A stretch of DNA of 64,000 bases from Streptococcus pneumoniae (GTDB taxonomy: Bacteria > Bacillota > Bacilli > Lactobacillales > Streptococcaceae): positions 99,741 through 163,740 of the forward strand of contig NZ_CRPU01000004.1 of NCBI RefSeq assembly GCF_001096185.1, read 5' to 3'. A program made the position numbers and the translations under genes. Positions 52,209 through 61,535 of this stretch are shown in pieces. The notes under the pieces are model-generated. The model saw nothing but the letters and a program-made list of their open reading frames with translations. It ran no database searches and had not been told where the DNA came from. The stretch's first letter is position 1; each line of letters starts with the position of its first letter.

Positions 52209-53071
52209 TTGCTTAACTTGGCTCCTTTCAAGATTGTTTGCTTAAATGTTGGAATCATGAGGCAGACTGCTAAAATCACTGCACTGTATAGACGAAGGTA
52301 ACTTGTGTTAAAGCCAAGCGCGATAACTGCCCATACTAAGAATTGATAGGCGATAGAACCGACAACAATGGTAACCAAACGCTCTGCCAAGCTCAAGCTC
52401 TTAAAGATAACTTCTCCAATAATCAAACTTGCAAGCCCCACAACGATAACCCCGATTCCTCGAGACACATCAGCATAGCCTTCTTGCTGGGCAATGAGGG
52501 CACCTGCAAGGGCGATCACACCATTTGATAAGACCAAGCCCATGAGCTCCATGCGTCCAGTATGAATCCCGAAACTTCTAGCCATATCAGGATTGTCACC
52601 TGTAGCAATATAGGCTTGTCCGAGTTTGGTGTCCAAGAAAAAGAGCATGAGAGCAATGACAAGACTGACAAAGATAAGACCTGTCAAGAGTTGATTCATG
52701 TCTGAAGCAAAAGGCAAAACATCCTGGATTTGCTTTGTTCCAAGCAAGCCTAAATTGGCACGTCCCATAATCAAGAGCATGATAGAGTGACAGGAAGTCA
52801 TCACCAAAATCCCTGATAGCAAAGTTGGGATCTTCCCTTTTGTATAAAGAAGTCCTGCTGCCATTCCAGCCAAACAACCTGCTCCTACAGCAAGCAGTGT
52901 CGCTAAAAAAGGGTTCACGCCTTTGGTTATCAGAGTGACAGCAACAGCTCCCCCAAGAGGGAAGGAACCCTCTGTCGTCATATCTGGAAAGTTCAAAATC
53001 CTAAATGTCATAAAGATTCCCAGACCTAGAATAGCCCAGACAAATCCTTGAGAAATAATGGAAACAATCAT
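52205..53071 (-). CDS. trpY: tryptophan ABC transporter, permease
   Basis: 288 residues with 8-10 membrane helices, of the branched-chain/ribose-type permease fold (DMTTEGSFPLGGAVAVTLI; GLASLIIGEVIF). It forms the channel of the importer. Second gene of trpX-trpY-trpZ. N-terminal helix starts at once, no signal peptide. Confidence 0.88.
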   Translation of the reverse strand: MIVSIISQGFVWAILGLGIFMTFRILNFPDMTTEGSFPLGGAVAVTLITKGVNPFLATLLAVGAGCLAGMAAGLLYTKGKIPTLLSGILVMTSCHSIMLLIMGRANLGLLGTKQIQDVLPFASDMNQLLTGLIFVSLVIALMLFFLDTKLGQAYIATGDNPDMARSFGIHTGRMELMGLVLSNGVIALAGALIAQQEGYADVSRGIGVIVVGLASLIIGEVIFKSLSLAERLVTIVVGSIAYQFLVWAVIALGFNTSYLRLYSAVILAVCLMIPTFKQTILKGAKLSK

Positions 53072-53139
53072 ATTTTATTTAATCCTTTCTATATTCATCT
53101 TTTTAAAAAATGGGAAGAGTCTCCTCCTCCCTACCTTAT

Positions 53140-54135
53140 TTATTCGATGACTTGTCCTGCTTCTTTGAGAACAGACTCAGGAATAGTAATACCTAGTTCT
53201 TGTGCTATTTTTTTATTGATGACTGACTTACCAGTTGAAAAGACATTGACTGGGGTATCGGCTGGTTTTGCACCTTTCAAGACTTGCGCAATCATTTTTC
53301 CAGTTGCCACACCAAGGTCATGTTGGTCAACTACAACAGATGCCAAACCACCTACTTCTACCATAGCTGTCGCACTTGGATAAATTGGTTTCTTAGAACT
53401 TTGATTGCTAGAGACAACCGTTGGAAATCCTGATGCAATGGTGTTATCAATTGGAACCCAAATAGCATCTACCTTGCTAGTCATAACAGTGACAGTTGAG
53501 GCAATTTCATTTGTTGAAGGAACTGCAAATGTTTCCACTGTCAGACCTGCTTTTTCAGCATAAGCCTTAAATTCTTCGACCTGTGTTTTTGAATTGTCTT
53601 CGCTACTTGAGTAAAGAGCTCCGATTGTTTTCACATTCGGTGTCAGAGCCTTGATGAGTTCAACTTGTTGTTGAGCTGGATTGTGGTCAGATACCCCTGT
53701 AATGTTGCCACCTGGTTTTTTCAAATCTTTGACCAAGTTAGCACCAATTGGGTCTGTAATAGCAGCCATGATAACCGGTAGGTCTTTTGTTGCACTAGCC
53801 AAACCTTGAGCAGCTGGTGTCGCAATACCAACCACAAGGTCATTCCCATTTGCAACCAATTGTTTACTCATTGTCGCAACCTTACTTTGGTCACCTTCTG
53901 AGTTCATAAAATCGATTTTTACTTGATCATCTTTATAACCTTCTTCTGTAAGTCCATCTTGAATTCCTTTATAAATCAAATCAAGAGATGGATGGCTCAC
54001 AAACTGAAGAACACCAACTTTGGCAACTTTCTTCTCATTCTTAGCTTCTGGTTTATTCATTGAAGAGTAAATTAAGCTTCCTGCTACTAAGACTGCTAAT
54101 GCAGCGATAATTCCAATTAAACGTTTATTTTTCAT
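53140..54135 (-). CDS. trpX: tryptophan ABC transporter, binding protein
   Basis: 331 residues, COG2984 family. An N-terminal hydrophobic segment (IGIIAALAVLVAGSLIYSS) anchors or exports it, but there is no lipobox cysteine, unlike most Gram-positive binding proteins, so it may remain as a membrane-anchored protein. Mature part starts VAKVGVLQFVSHPSLD. The pneumococcal orthologue is, to my memory, known to bind L-Trp; the T-box upstream agrees. SD AAAAGGAG. Confidence 0.88.
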   Translation of the reverse strand: MKNKRLIGIIAALAVLVAGSLIYSSMNKPEAKNEKKVAKVGVLQFVSHPSLDLIYKGIQDGLTEEGYKDDQVKIDFMNSEGDQSKVATMSKQLVANGNDLVVGIATPAAQGLASATKDLPVIMAAITDPIGANLVKDLKKPGGNITGVSDHNPAQQQVELIKALTPNVKTIGALYSSSEDNSKTQVEEFKAYAEKAGLTVETFAVPSTNEIASTVTVMTSKVDAIWVPIDNTIASGFPTVVSSNQSSKKPIYPSATAMVEVGGLASVVVDQHDLGVATGKMIAQVLKGAKPADTPVNVFSTGKSVINKKIAQELGITIPESVLKEAGQVIE

Positions 54136-54180
54136 TCTATTTCTCCTTTTTATGTCCTTTAAAATACTTCACTTATCTAA

Positions 54181-54330
54181 TACTCTTCGAAAATCTCTTC
54201 AAACCACGTCAGCGTCGCCTTACCGTAGGTATATGATACTGACTCTGTCAGTTCTATCCACAACCTCAAAACAGTGTTTTGAGCAGCTTGCGGCTAGCTT
54301 CCTAGTTTGCTTTTTGATTTTCATTGAGTA
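54181..54330. repeat. BOX element in the trpX leader
   Basis: 150 bases from TACTCTTCGAAAATCTCTTC to TTTTCATTGAGTA; contains CGTCAGCGTCGCCTTACCGT, differing at one base from the classical BOX primer site. It lies between the T-box terminator and the trpX SD, so it is transcribed in the leader mRNA. Confidence 0.92.
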
Positions 54331-54361
54331 TAAACAAGCGACGCCATCGTTTTCTTTCCAT
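54302..54361 (-). CDS. 19-codon leader ORF after the T-box
   Basis: Reads MERKRWRRLFILNENQKAN with SD GGAGG seven bases before ATG, just after the T-box terminator. The last eight codons come from the BOX element, so the BOX insertion truncated or created it. One Trp and many Arg codons. Could be a leader peptide, or the beginning of a gene broken by the BOX. Confidence 0.45.
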   Translation of the reverse strand: MERKRWRRLFILNENQKAN

Positions 54362-54372
54362 ACTAACCTCCA

Positions 54373-54612
54373 TTAAAAAAATCCTCACACAAAAAACTTG
54401 TGTGAGGACGTCGATGCGCGGTACCACCTCAATTATAGGGAATTTCCCTATCGCTCTGTCTCGCAATAACGAGATGCACTGTAAGGTGTGCTCACCGAAT
54501 TTTTATGATTTCAAATTCTAAATAGCATTCAGCCCAATTTTCATCATCACCACTTATCTGTTTTCAGCTACCACAGACTCTCTTGAAAGTTTGTACGATT
54601 ACTTTTCTGAAT
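54373..54612 (-). promoter_or_regulatory. T-box riboswitch, probably tRNA-Trp
   Basis: About 240-base leader with the canonical T-box AGGTGGTACCGCG (54429-54417, minus strand), an AGAGAG near the 5' end, and a terminator (54382-54408, TCCTCACACAA / TTGTGTGAGGA, then T7). A TGG followed by G (54536-54534, in AATTGGGCT) is a likely Trp specifier, agreeing with the transporter downstream. Uncharged tRNA should favour read-through and so transporter synthesis. Confidence 0.9.
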
Positions 54613-54618
54613 GGTTAA

Positions 54619-54646
54619 ATTATATCATTTTTAAACTACTTGTCAA
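54619..54646 (-). promoter_or_regulatory. promoter of the T-box/trpXYZ unit
   Basis: Minus-strand -35 TTGACA (54646-54641), 16-base spacer ending TGA, -10 TATAAT (54624-54619). Confidence 0.8.
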
Positions 54647-54687
54647 TAGTCTATTAGAATTTTTTTCATCTTCACTTTTGAAAATGA

Positions 54688-57384
54688 TTAGCCTGAATTA
54701 CGCAATCCTGTTGCAATTCCGTTGATGGTGATATGAATCAATCGTTCTTGATCACTGGATAATTCTCCACGACGTTGGCGTTTGATCAACTCCAACTGAA
54801 TATAGTTGAGAATATTAAAGTAAGGCATACGGTAATCCAGACTAGCTTTTAGATATGGATTGTCAGCTAAGAGTTCGTCATGTCCTTCAATAGCCAAGAT
54901 AACGTTCTTAGTAACTTGCCATTCATTTAAAATAGTCTCATAGATGGCCTTAACTTGCTCGTCTTCACAAAGTTTAGCATATTCAAAAGCAATATTCATA
55001 TTTGATTTTGACAAAACCATATCAACATTTGAAAGAAGCGATTGGAAGAAAGGCCAATTTTGGTACATATCTCGTAAGATAGCAATATTCTCTGGATTTT
55101 TATCGATAAATTCCTTGAAGCTTGAACCAACCCCGTACCATCCAGGGAACATAACACGACTCTGTGACCATGAGAAGACCCAAGGGATGGCACGCAAACC
55201 ACCGATTTCAGTAATCGTCTTACGAGCGGCTGGACGAGAACCAATATTAAAACTTGAAATAGCTTTGATTGGACTTGACTCGAAGAAATAATCATAGAAA
55301 TGCTCATTACCGAAGACCAAATCACGGTAGATATCGTAACTACGTTCCACTACTTGATCCATAATGGCTTCATAACGATTTGAGGTATTGGTATCGCTCT
55401 TCTTCTGCGTAATCATACGGTTAATAGCTGCCGATACTAGCATTTCAAGATTATAGTAAGCGGCGTCTTTATTACCGTATTTATTGCCAATTACTTCTCC
55501 TTGCTCCGTCAAGCGGATACGATCCTTGATAGACTTGAGCGGTTGAGAGGTGATGGCTTCATAGGTTGGTCCACCACCACGACCAACAGTACCACCACGA
55601 CCATGGAAGAAGGTAATCTTAACGCCAAATTCATCTCCAATAGCAGTCAATTGTTGTTGAGCCTTGTAGAGAGTCCAACATGATGATAGGTAACCACCAT
55701 CTTTATTACTGTCAGAGTAGCCAAGCATGATTTCTTGGTAGTTATTACGTGAAGCAATCCATTTTTTGGCAAGAGGAAGAGAAAGATATTGTCTCATTGT
55801 TTCCTCTGAATGATCCAAGTCTTCAATTGTTTCAAAAAGGGGAACAATCTGAACACGCGCCCTTTCCGTATCCACCAGTCCTACTTCTTTTAATAGGACA
55901 GCTAATTCTAGCATATCAGAAAGGCTGGTTGCATGTGAAATGATGGTCTGACGGATGACATCATCTCCCAACTTATCTTTCAAAACACGAGCCGTCTTAA
56001 AAATAGCTAGTTCTTTTGCTAATAATTCTGATTTTTCTGCGTGAGTCGCAGAAAGAATTCGGGGATCTTCTTCTAATTCTTTCAAGAGAAGGTCACACTT
56101 TTCTTCTTCGCTCAACTCGCTATAACGAGAATGAATTCCTGCTGATTTCAAGAGTTCTGCCACACAGGCTTCATAGACGCTAGAGTCTTGTCGCATATCA
56201 ATTGATGCTAGGTAAAAACCAAATATCTCTACTGCCTGCAATAATTCCACAAAATCACCTGAAATCAAGGACTCTCCCTTATTTTCTAGTAGAGAATCTC
56301 GAATGGCAATCAAATCCTTGTAGAAATCATTGGCTATTTCATAACGAGTCCCAACTTCCTTATCCTCAATCAGATAGGTTTTAGTTGCCTGGATTTTTGA
56401 TTGAATATCAAACAAGGCACGACGGTAAAGCTCTTTTTCGCGGTAAATCGAGTTATCCTTGGATTGACGAGCCATTTCTCTGACTTGCTTACTTACATTG
56501 ACAATGCTAGTTGAAAGAGAAAATTCACGATAAAGTTGGTAAATCTTTTCATCATAGTAGTTCATGATGACTTCACACTGAGTGAGTGCAGACTGCTTCA
56601 AGGTCTCTGCTGTAACAAATGGATTTCCATCACGGTCACCACCTATCCACATACCCATGGTGATTGGTTTAGCCTGTTTTAAATTCAGACCATGGGCTTG
56701 CGCTAAGCGCTTATACTCCGTCGTCAAATGAGGTACAGCTTTCAAAAAGGAGCTGTTGTAATATTCCATAGCATTCGTGATTTCGTTAGTCACTTTTAAT
56801 TTTTTCTCACGAATCATGTCTGTCTGCATGATAATTTCGATATAACGACGCAAATCATTGTGCCATTTTTCTTTATTGATTAACCCCAACTTAACATCAC
56901 GGTATTTACGCAAAAGACTATGAATATGATTTGTTAAATCCAACATACTTTTGCGTTGCACTTGTGTTGGATGGGCTGTCAAAACAGGGACAACATTCAA
57001 GTGTTCAAGAATTTCAACGGCATTTTCTTTTTCAGCAACCATTTTGATCGTTGTAGATAATTTACCTAAATAGTCCTGATCAATATTATTTTGATGATTG
57101 ATTTCATAAGCTAAATCCACATCCTCTGAAATATTAATCAAAAGAGGTAAGATTGAAAAATAGCGTGAAATATAGACCATTTCATCATTTGATAAGCTAG
57201 TCACTAGACGGTTTAGACCTTGATAATCTTCCTGCGTTGATAATTCTTTCAACTGCATGATTTTTTCAAAGGTCTCTGGGGCAAGCATGTTTTTAGTAAT
57301 ATCTTCCAGTAATTCTGTTAGAATCAAGACTTCTTCTTGCACAACACTTTTATTACTATAATTTTCTAATTTTTGAAGAGACAT
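54688..57384 (-). CDS. ppc: phosphoenolpyruvate carboxylase
   Basis: 898 residues; carboxylates PEP to oxaloacetate, an anaplerotic route to aspartate. Catalytic His in [22 protein letters not shown], the [14 protein letters not shown] loop and the C-terminal [10 protein letters not shown] with its final Gly. SD AAAGGAT. 24 bases after ftsW, so the two genes are probably one transcript. Confidence 0.97.
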   Translation of the reverse strand: MSLQKLENYSNKSVVQEEVLILTELLEDITKNMLAPETFEKIMQLKELSTQEDYQGLNRLVTSLSNDEMVYISRYFSILPLLINISEDVDLAYEINHQNNIDQDYLGKLSTTIKMVAEKENAVEILEHLNVVPVLTAHPTQVQRKSMLDLTNHIHSLLRKYRDVKLGLINKEKWHNDLRRYIEIIMQTDMIREKKLKVTNEITNAMEYYNSSFLKAVPHLTTEYKRLAQAHGLNLKQAKPITMGMWIGGDRDGNPFVTAETLKQSALTQCEVIMNYYDEKIYQLYREFSLSTSIVNVSKQVREMARQSKDNSIYREKELYRRALFDIQSKIQATKTYLIEDKEVGTRYEIANDFYKDLIAIRDSLLENKGESLISGDFVELLQAVEIFGFYLASIDMRQDSSVYEACVAELLKSAGIHSRYSELSEEEKCDLLLKELEEDPRILSATHAEKSELLAKELAIFKTARVLKDKLGDDVIRQTIISHATSLSDMLELAVLLKEVGLVDTERARVQIVPLFETIEDLDHSEETMRQYLSLPLAKKWIASRNNYQEIMLGYSDSNKDGGYLSSCWTLYKAQQQLTAIGDEFGVKITFFHGRGGTVGRGGGPTYEAITSQPLKSIKDRIRLTEQGEVIGNKYGNKDAAYYNLEMLVSAAINRMITQKKSDTNTSNRYEAIMDQVVERSYDIYRDLVFGNEHFYDYFFESSPIKAISSFNIGSRPAARKTITEIGGLRAIPWVFSWSQSRVMFPGWYGVGSSFKEFIDKNPENIAILRDMYQNWPFFQSLLSNVDMVLSKSNMNIAFEYAKLCEDEQVKAIYETILNEWQVTKNVILAIEGHDELLADNPYLKASLDYRMPYFNILNYIQLELIKRQRRGELSSDQERLIHITINGIATGLRNSG

Positions 57385-57408
57385 AGACTATCCTTTCTTT
57401 ATTCTACT

Positions 57409-58632
57409 TCACAGAAGGTTCATTGGTTGATTTTCCAATTCTCGGTACAATTTAGCGCGTTTTTCACTGGCATCAATATTTAAGACAAAGGCCACTGCCA
57501 CTGACAAGACTAGAAGACTATTTCCCCCCTGGGATAAGAAGGGAAAGGTTACTCCTGTAGATGGAATCAAGCCCGAAATCCCTCCGATATTGACAAATAC
57601 CTGAACCAACATCATCCCTCCGACACCGAGTGCAACCATGGCATTGAAAGGATTCTCCGCTCGGATACCGACCAAGATAATCCGCAAAATCATGAAAAAC
57701 AAAAGAGCTAAAATAAGACTGGCACCAACAAAGCCAAATTCTTCAATCACGATAGAAAAGACAAAGTCTGTATGAGCTTCTGGTAAATAACCTCGTTTTT
57801 CAATCGAGTTTCCAAGACCTAGACCAAACCAACCGCCATTGACCATGGCAAAATAAGAATTAGATAACTGGTGACCTGCATCAGCACGATCGGCAAAAGG
57901 ATTAAAAAAGGCACTAAAGCGCTTGGCTACATAGCCAAATACTGGAATTTTTGAAAAGGTCTCAACACCGATTAGGCTGATAGTGGTCAAGACAAAGACA
58001 GAAGTGGCAGATACGAGCGCCAGAATGGTTGAAAACCAGCGATAAGCGATTCCACTAACTGTATACATAATCAAGGAAACCAAGACTAAAATAGTCGCAT
58101 TCCCTAAATCAGGGAAAATTCCCAAACTTCCAATCAGAACTAGGAGAACGAATCGCCAATCATTAAAAGCACGAGGAAGCCATTGATTTTGAGTCAAAAC
58201 TTGAAAATCATAAATAGCTATTTCTTCTTGCTGTTTGGAGAATCGGTGAGCCAAATACCAAATAATAATGATTTTTAAGTACTCAGCTGGCTGAATAGTT
58301 ACTCCTGCAACCGAAATCCAACCGTATGCCCCGTTTACGGAAATACCAATAAAACGAGCCAAGAACAGTAAAAGCATTTCTATCAATATAACTAAAATGA
58401 TTAGTCGCTCATTTCTCAAAAAATCTAGTCTCAATTTATAAATTAAGGCAATCAGTATCAAACTAACAATCCAAAAGATTCCTTGGTTTCGAACCAATTG
58501 CAAGGCGCTCTTGCCTTCTTCGATTAAAATAGCGCTGGTGGTCGAATAGACCACAATCAAGCCCAAAATAGATAAAAGCAAGTAGGGAATCAAGATGGAA
58601 TAATTTAATAAGTGCCTCTTACTAATCTTCAT
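57409..58632 (-). CDS. ftsW: cell-division glycosyltransferase FtsW
   Basis: 407-residue SEDS protein with about ten membrane helices. IGISVNGAYGWISVAG, QPAEYLKIIII, HTDFVFSIVIEEFGF and TFPFLSQGGNSLL are SEDS/FtsW motifs, including the Asp of the large loop used for glycan polymerisation. Works with class B PBP2x at the septum. An extended -10 TGGTATAAT lies near 58704. Upstream begins the accessory DNA. Confidence 0.96.
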   Translation of the reverse strand: MKISKRHLLNYSILIPYLLLSILGLIVVYSTTSAILIEEGKSALQLVRNQGIFWIVSLILIALIYKLRLDFLRNERLIILVILIEMLLLFLARFIGISVNGAYGWISVAGVTIQPAEYLKIIIIWYLAHRFSKQQEEIAIYDFQVLTQNQWLPRAFNDWRFVLLVLIGSLGIFPDLGNATILVLVSLIMYTVSGIAYRWFSTILALVSATSVFVLTTISLIGVETFSKIPVFGYVAKRFSAFFNPFADRADAGHQLSNSYFAMVNGGWFGLGLGNSIEKRGYLPEAHTDFVFSIVIEEFGFVGASLILALLFFMILRIILVGIRAENPFNAMVALGVGGMMLVQVFVNIGGISGLIPSTGVTFPFLSQGGNSLLVLSVAVAFVLNIDASEKRAKLYRELENQPMNLL

Positions 58633-58703
58633 AGTATCACCACTCTACTAGGATACAGACAAATCTGTTCCAAATTCCGTTTTATTTTCTAGTTTTGATT
58701 GCT

Positions 58704-58712
58704 ATTATACCA
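58704..58712 (-). promoter_or_regulatory. ftsW extended -10
   Basis: Minus-strand TGGTATAAT, about 72 bases before the ftsW start. Confidence 0.55.
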
Positions 58713-58766
58713 TTTTTTCAGAAAGAAAAAAACTCTTACCTTACAATCCTTCGAATTTTACTGTTT

Positions 58767-59090
58767 TTACAGAATTAAGGCAGAATTTGAAATCGTAAAA
58801 CCATTTTGAATAAGAGTTTCTTCAACCCATTGACTTCGACTAATTAAGTTGCTTTCGTGAATGCCAAAATCAGCCGCAATTTGTTCATAAGTGCGCTATT
58901 CTCGCATGTATTGAATAGTTACCTTGAGGAGATCGTCTAGGCTTAATTTGGGTTTTTGTCCACCTTTTGCGCGTTTACGTTGATAAACTGTTTTTAACAC
59001 AGCTAACATCTCTTCAAAAGTCGTGCGCTGAACACCTACAAGGCTCTTGAAACGGCTATCGCTCAATTGTTTACTTGCTTCATCATTCAT
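58767..59090 (-). pseudogene. IS1381-type transposase OrfA, with stop
   Basis: IS5-family first frame: begins MNDEASKQLSDSRFKSLVGV and goes on to RTYEQIAADFGIHESNLISR after an in-frame TAG (58898-58896) where IS1381 has a Tyr codon. The frame then closes at 58769-58767. The second half of the transposase is missing. The element is dead and marks the border between ftsW and the accessory genes. Confidence 0.85.
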
Positions 59091-59202
59091 AGTTTTATTG
59101 TATTATATTTTTGTTTCGCAGAAAGTCTATTATCCCTTTCGTTCAAAGGTTTTTACGCTTTTTCAAGTAATCCTACACACTCCACGTGTGGTGCTAGCAA
59201 AC

Positions 59203-59232
59203 TTCTATATTATAGAACGAAAGTATGTAAAA
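59203..59232. repeat. palindromic direct repeat, left copy
   Basis: TTCTATATTATAGAA (59203-59217) is a perfect 15-base palindrome; followed by CGAAAGTATGTAA. 28 of 31 bases (from 59202) are shared with the right copy at 61753-61783. A third partial copy, TATAGAACGGAACTATT, is at 59252. Confidence 0.8.
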
Positions 59233-59272
59233 GTGATTTTGGAATAATACTATAGAACGGAACTATTAAAAT

Positions 59273-60442
59273 TTATTTAGTAAGGAAATCCCCTAATTCA
59301 CTGACCAATCCTTGCTTTATAGAACAGAAATCAATACTCTGAACTTTCGTCGCACGTAATGTAATTTTTTCTGCAGTAGTATAAAAATCTAATTCATCTT
59401 GAGTGAAGAAATCTACTGCATCATATCGACGTATAGGTATAAGTTTTTCATTATAATAAACCAGCATTTTAATCGGATTGACTCGCAATACCTCAGCCAC
59501 CCCAGAATCCGCAGTTGCGAAATAATGGAGATAAATCACATCTGAGTTTTCAATACAATTGAATAAAGTACTTTGTTCCAATAGTCTTATATGAAAAATA
59601 TCCCATGCTGTATTATGTATTTTATCGATTAAATTCTTAGCCCCTAGCTGCAACTTTTTAAATATTTCTTGAACAGCACTATCATTTTTCAAAAAAAGTA
59701 TTAATAAAGTCATTTCCAATTCTAAAAATACGCATAAATCCTCAAAACAATAGCGTTTAAACTCAGCGACTTTAACTTTTGTAGAAAGATTTTTTGTATT
59801 TTTCAAAATGAATGCTTTCAATATATAGCAACACACTGCCTCATACTGTTGTATCACCTCATCATTGCTTAGGTAGTTTTCTGCATCTTCCCAGATTTCT
59901 TTCATCCAAATATATTTATCTAGTTTTAGAGTCTGAGGCACATTAGATTGAAAAACTTCAAAATCAGTGCTATCAAAATAAACATAACTTTCAATCATTT
60001 TGGCTAATAATTCACGATTTAGTGGGGTGGTATATCTTTCCATTAAAGCAGTTGAAATATTATTTGTTAGACGCAACGATTTAATCTCGTGTAAAAACTT
60101 AATTAAATTCTCCTTATCAGGGACATTTCTCCCTCTATATAAATCATGTATGTAGGTAAAAATGTTTAAGTCATAATTGATAATTCTGGCAACAGGTAAG
60201 AAATTATCCTTAGCATTCACAGTATTTTTATCAATAACCCAAATTTTTTGGTAATCTCCCAAACCAATCAGATTAAACTTTCCATAGCTAAATGATTTGC
60301 CTATGTTACCAAAATTTGACTTTTCTTCATCAAATAGAAAAACTCTACACTCATGAAGGTTCCATCTATTGAAAACTTCTATTTTCTGTATGGTCGTTTC
60401 ACACTTAACTAGCTCCTGAATAAAAGGATATATTTCAAGCAT
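59273..60442 (-). CDS. unknown 389-residue protein, PIN-like features
   Basis: I do not recognise the family. No membrane segment or P-loop. Three spots look like a PIN-nuclease acidic triad, spaced widely: Asp91 in RIINYDLNIFTYI, Asp281 in AWDIFHIRLLEQ and Asp312 in HYFATADSGVAEVL, the last like the end of a PIN strand 4. The middle is helical. SD GGGAGG ten bases before ATG. It starts 23 bases after the HEPN-like gene, so the two form an operon. AT-rich codons unlike the core genes suggest transfer. A toxin/effector or RNA-cleaving defence protein is my guess. Confidence 0.5.
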   Translation of the reverse strand: MLEIYPFIQELVKCETTIQKIEVFNRWNLHECRVFLFDEEKSNFGNIGKSFSYGKFNLIGLGDYQKIWVIDKNTVNAKDNFLPVARIINYDLNIFTYIHDLYRGRNVPDKENLIKFLHEIKSLRLTNNISTALMERYTTPLNRELLAKMIESYVYFDSTDFEVFQSNVPQTLKLDKYIWMKEIWEDAENYLSNDEVIQQYEAVCCYILKAFILKNTKNLSTKVKVAEFKRYCFEDLCVFLELEMTLLILFLKNDSAVQEIFKKLQLGAKNLIDKIHNTAWDIFHIRLLEQSTLFNCIENSDVIYLHYFATADSGVAEVLRVNPIKMLVYYNEKLIPIRRYDAVDFFTQDELDFYTTAEKITLRATKVQSIDFCSIKQGLVSELGDFLTK

Positions 60443-60465
60443 AGGTGTTTAACCTCCCAAAATAC

Positions 60466-61446
60466 TTAGTTGTCTTGTTCATAATGAATAACTTCTTCCC
60501 AATAATCATACTCATCACAAATATACAACATTGCATTAAATAACTTCAAAAACTCTTGTTCTTCGATTTCTTTCTCCCACCGACCATGACTAATCATATG
60601 ACGATTTGGTTCATCAAGTGTAAATCTATTAGTATCTTTGAAGAAACTATACAGCCAGTGCATCAGTCCTACATCGCTAAACGACTTATCAATAAATATA
60701 CTATCAATTTCTTTAATCGCTCGGTGACCTACTGGTATTTTTTTCTCTAATGAAGTCATTTCTGAAATTCTATTTAGTGCACCATCAATTACCAAACTTC
60801 CCAGAGTGTATGCTACATAAAAGTTTCGATTAAAGTAGCAATCAACCATTGATTTTACAAGAGGAGCTGAATAACACGGCGAATTTTGTAAGTCAATAAT
60901 AAAATCCTCATTTTTTAGTTTATCCCTAAGCAGCTCTATCCATTCGTCCTCCAAGGTATTCCATTCCTCAGCAAGTAAACGTTGATAAACACTTCTATCA
61001 CGAAAATAAATAACCCATCCATTTTCTGCCAGCAGTTGAACTCGAGAAATAATCTGCTCAATTTCTTCTTTTGTATAAATCGAAGGCAGTGATTTTAAAA
61101 GTTCATTGATGCCACTAAAAATCTTTGAATAATCAATTTGATAGCTAGCAATTAAATTTTTTGCAGAATCTGCAATGTTTTGAATTGCTTGCAAGTGTGT
61201 ACTTGATAACGTTTTATTGTACGACGCAACCACTTCTGACATGACATTAATAGCGCTTTTTTCCACTTGAATTAATGAAGGAAGACTTACTAAAGGAGTC
61301 GTCAAATTAGCAAAATTTACTAATTTAGCTGAACTTAATACATTTGAAGTTGCAATTAATTCTGAAATAATATTAGCATTTACAGTTGCTTGAAAGTTAC
61401 TAAAGGTATCAGCCAAAACAGAAATAGATGTAGTATTTTGTCCCAA
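60466..61446 (-). CDS. HEPN-like protein, main frame (5' end frameshifted)
   Basis: 326 residues from a TTG; helical throughout. Near the C-terminus LDEPNRHMISHGRW carries R282-x4-H287, the Rx4-6H active-site motif of HEPN RNases, in the N-R-H-x-I-x-H-G form seen in many HEPN proteins of defence loci. The frame is open 5' of the TTG for 14 more codons to a TAA. A better start, ATG 61535 with SD GGGAGG, reads 18 codons and stops; a one-base shift at A6 (61493-61488) would join the two. So it is either a broken gene, a slippage-controlled gene or a sequence error. First gene of the HEPN/389-residue operon. Confidence 0.6.
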   Translation of the reverse strand: MGQNTTSISVLADTFSNFQATVNANIISELIATSNVLSSAKLVNFANLTTPLVSLPSLIQVEKSAINVMSEVVASYNKTLSSTHLQAIQNIADSAKNLIASYQIDYSKIFSGINELLKSLPSIYTKEEIEQIISRVQLLAENGWVIYFRDRSVYQRLLAEEWNTLEDEWIELLRDKLKNEDFIIDLQNSPCYSAPLVKSMVDCYFNRNFYVAYTLGSLVIDGALNRISEMTSLEKKIPVGHRAIKEIDSIFIDKSFSDVGLMHWLYSFFKDTNRFTLDEPNRHMISHGRWEKEIEEQEFLKLFNAMLYICDEYDYWEEVIHYEQDN

Positions 61447-61478
61447 TTTTATCTTCTCAGAGACGTTTGTTGAGCTGT

Positions 61479-61535
61479 CTAAGGGAATTTTTTAGAGTCT
61501 ATTTCAACTTTCTTCACTTTAATACTATCAGTCAT
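61479..61535 (-). pseudogene. 5' end of the HEPN-like gene in another frame
   Basis: MTDSIKVKKVEIDSKKFP then TAG. Strong SD (GGGAGG, five bases before ATG) and a promoter (TGGTATAAT, 61578-61570) show this is the natural start of the unit. Adding one A to the A6 run gives SKKIPLDSSTNVSEKIKL and continues into the HEPN frame. Confidence 0.6.

Noticed and set aside
59047-59255. Two overlapping plus-strand frames of about 65 codons between the IS relic and the 389-residue gene
   Set aside because: Cover the reverse of the IS1381 relic and palindromic spacer; no SD.
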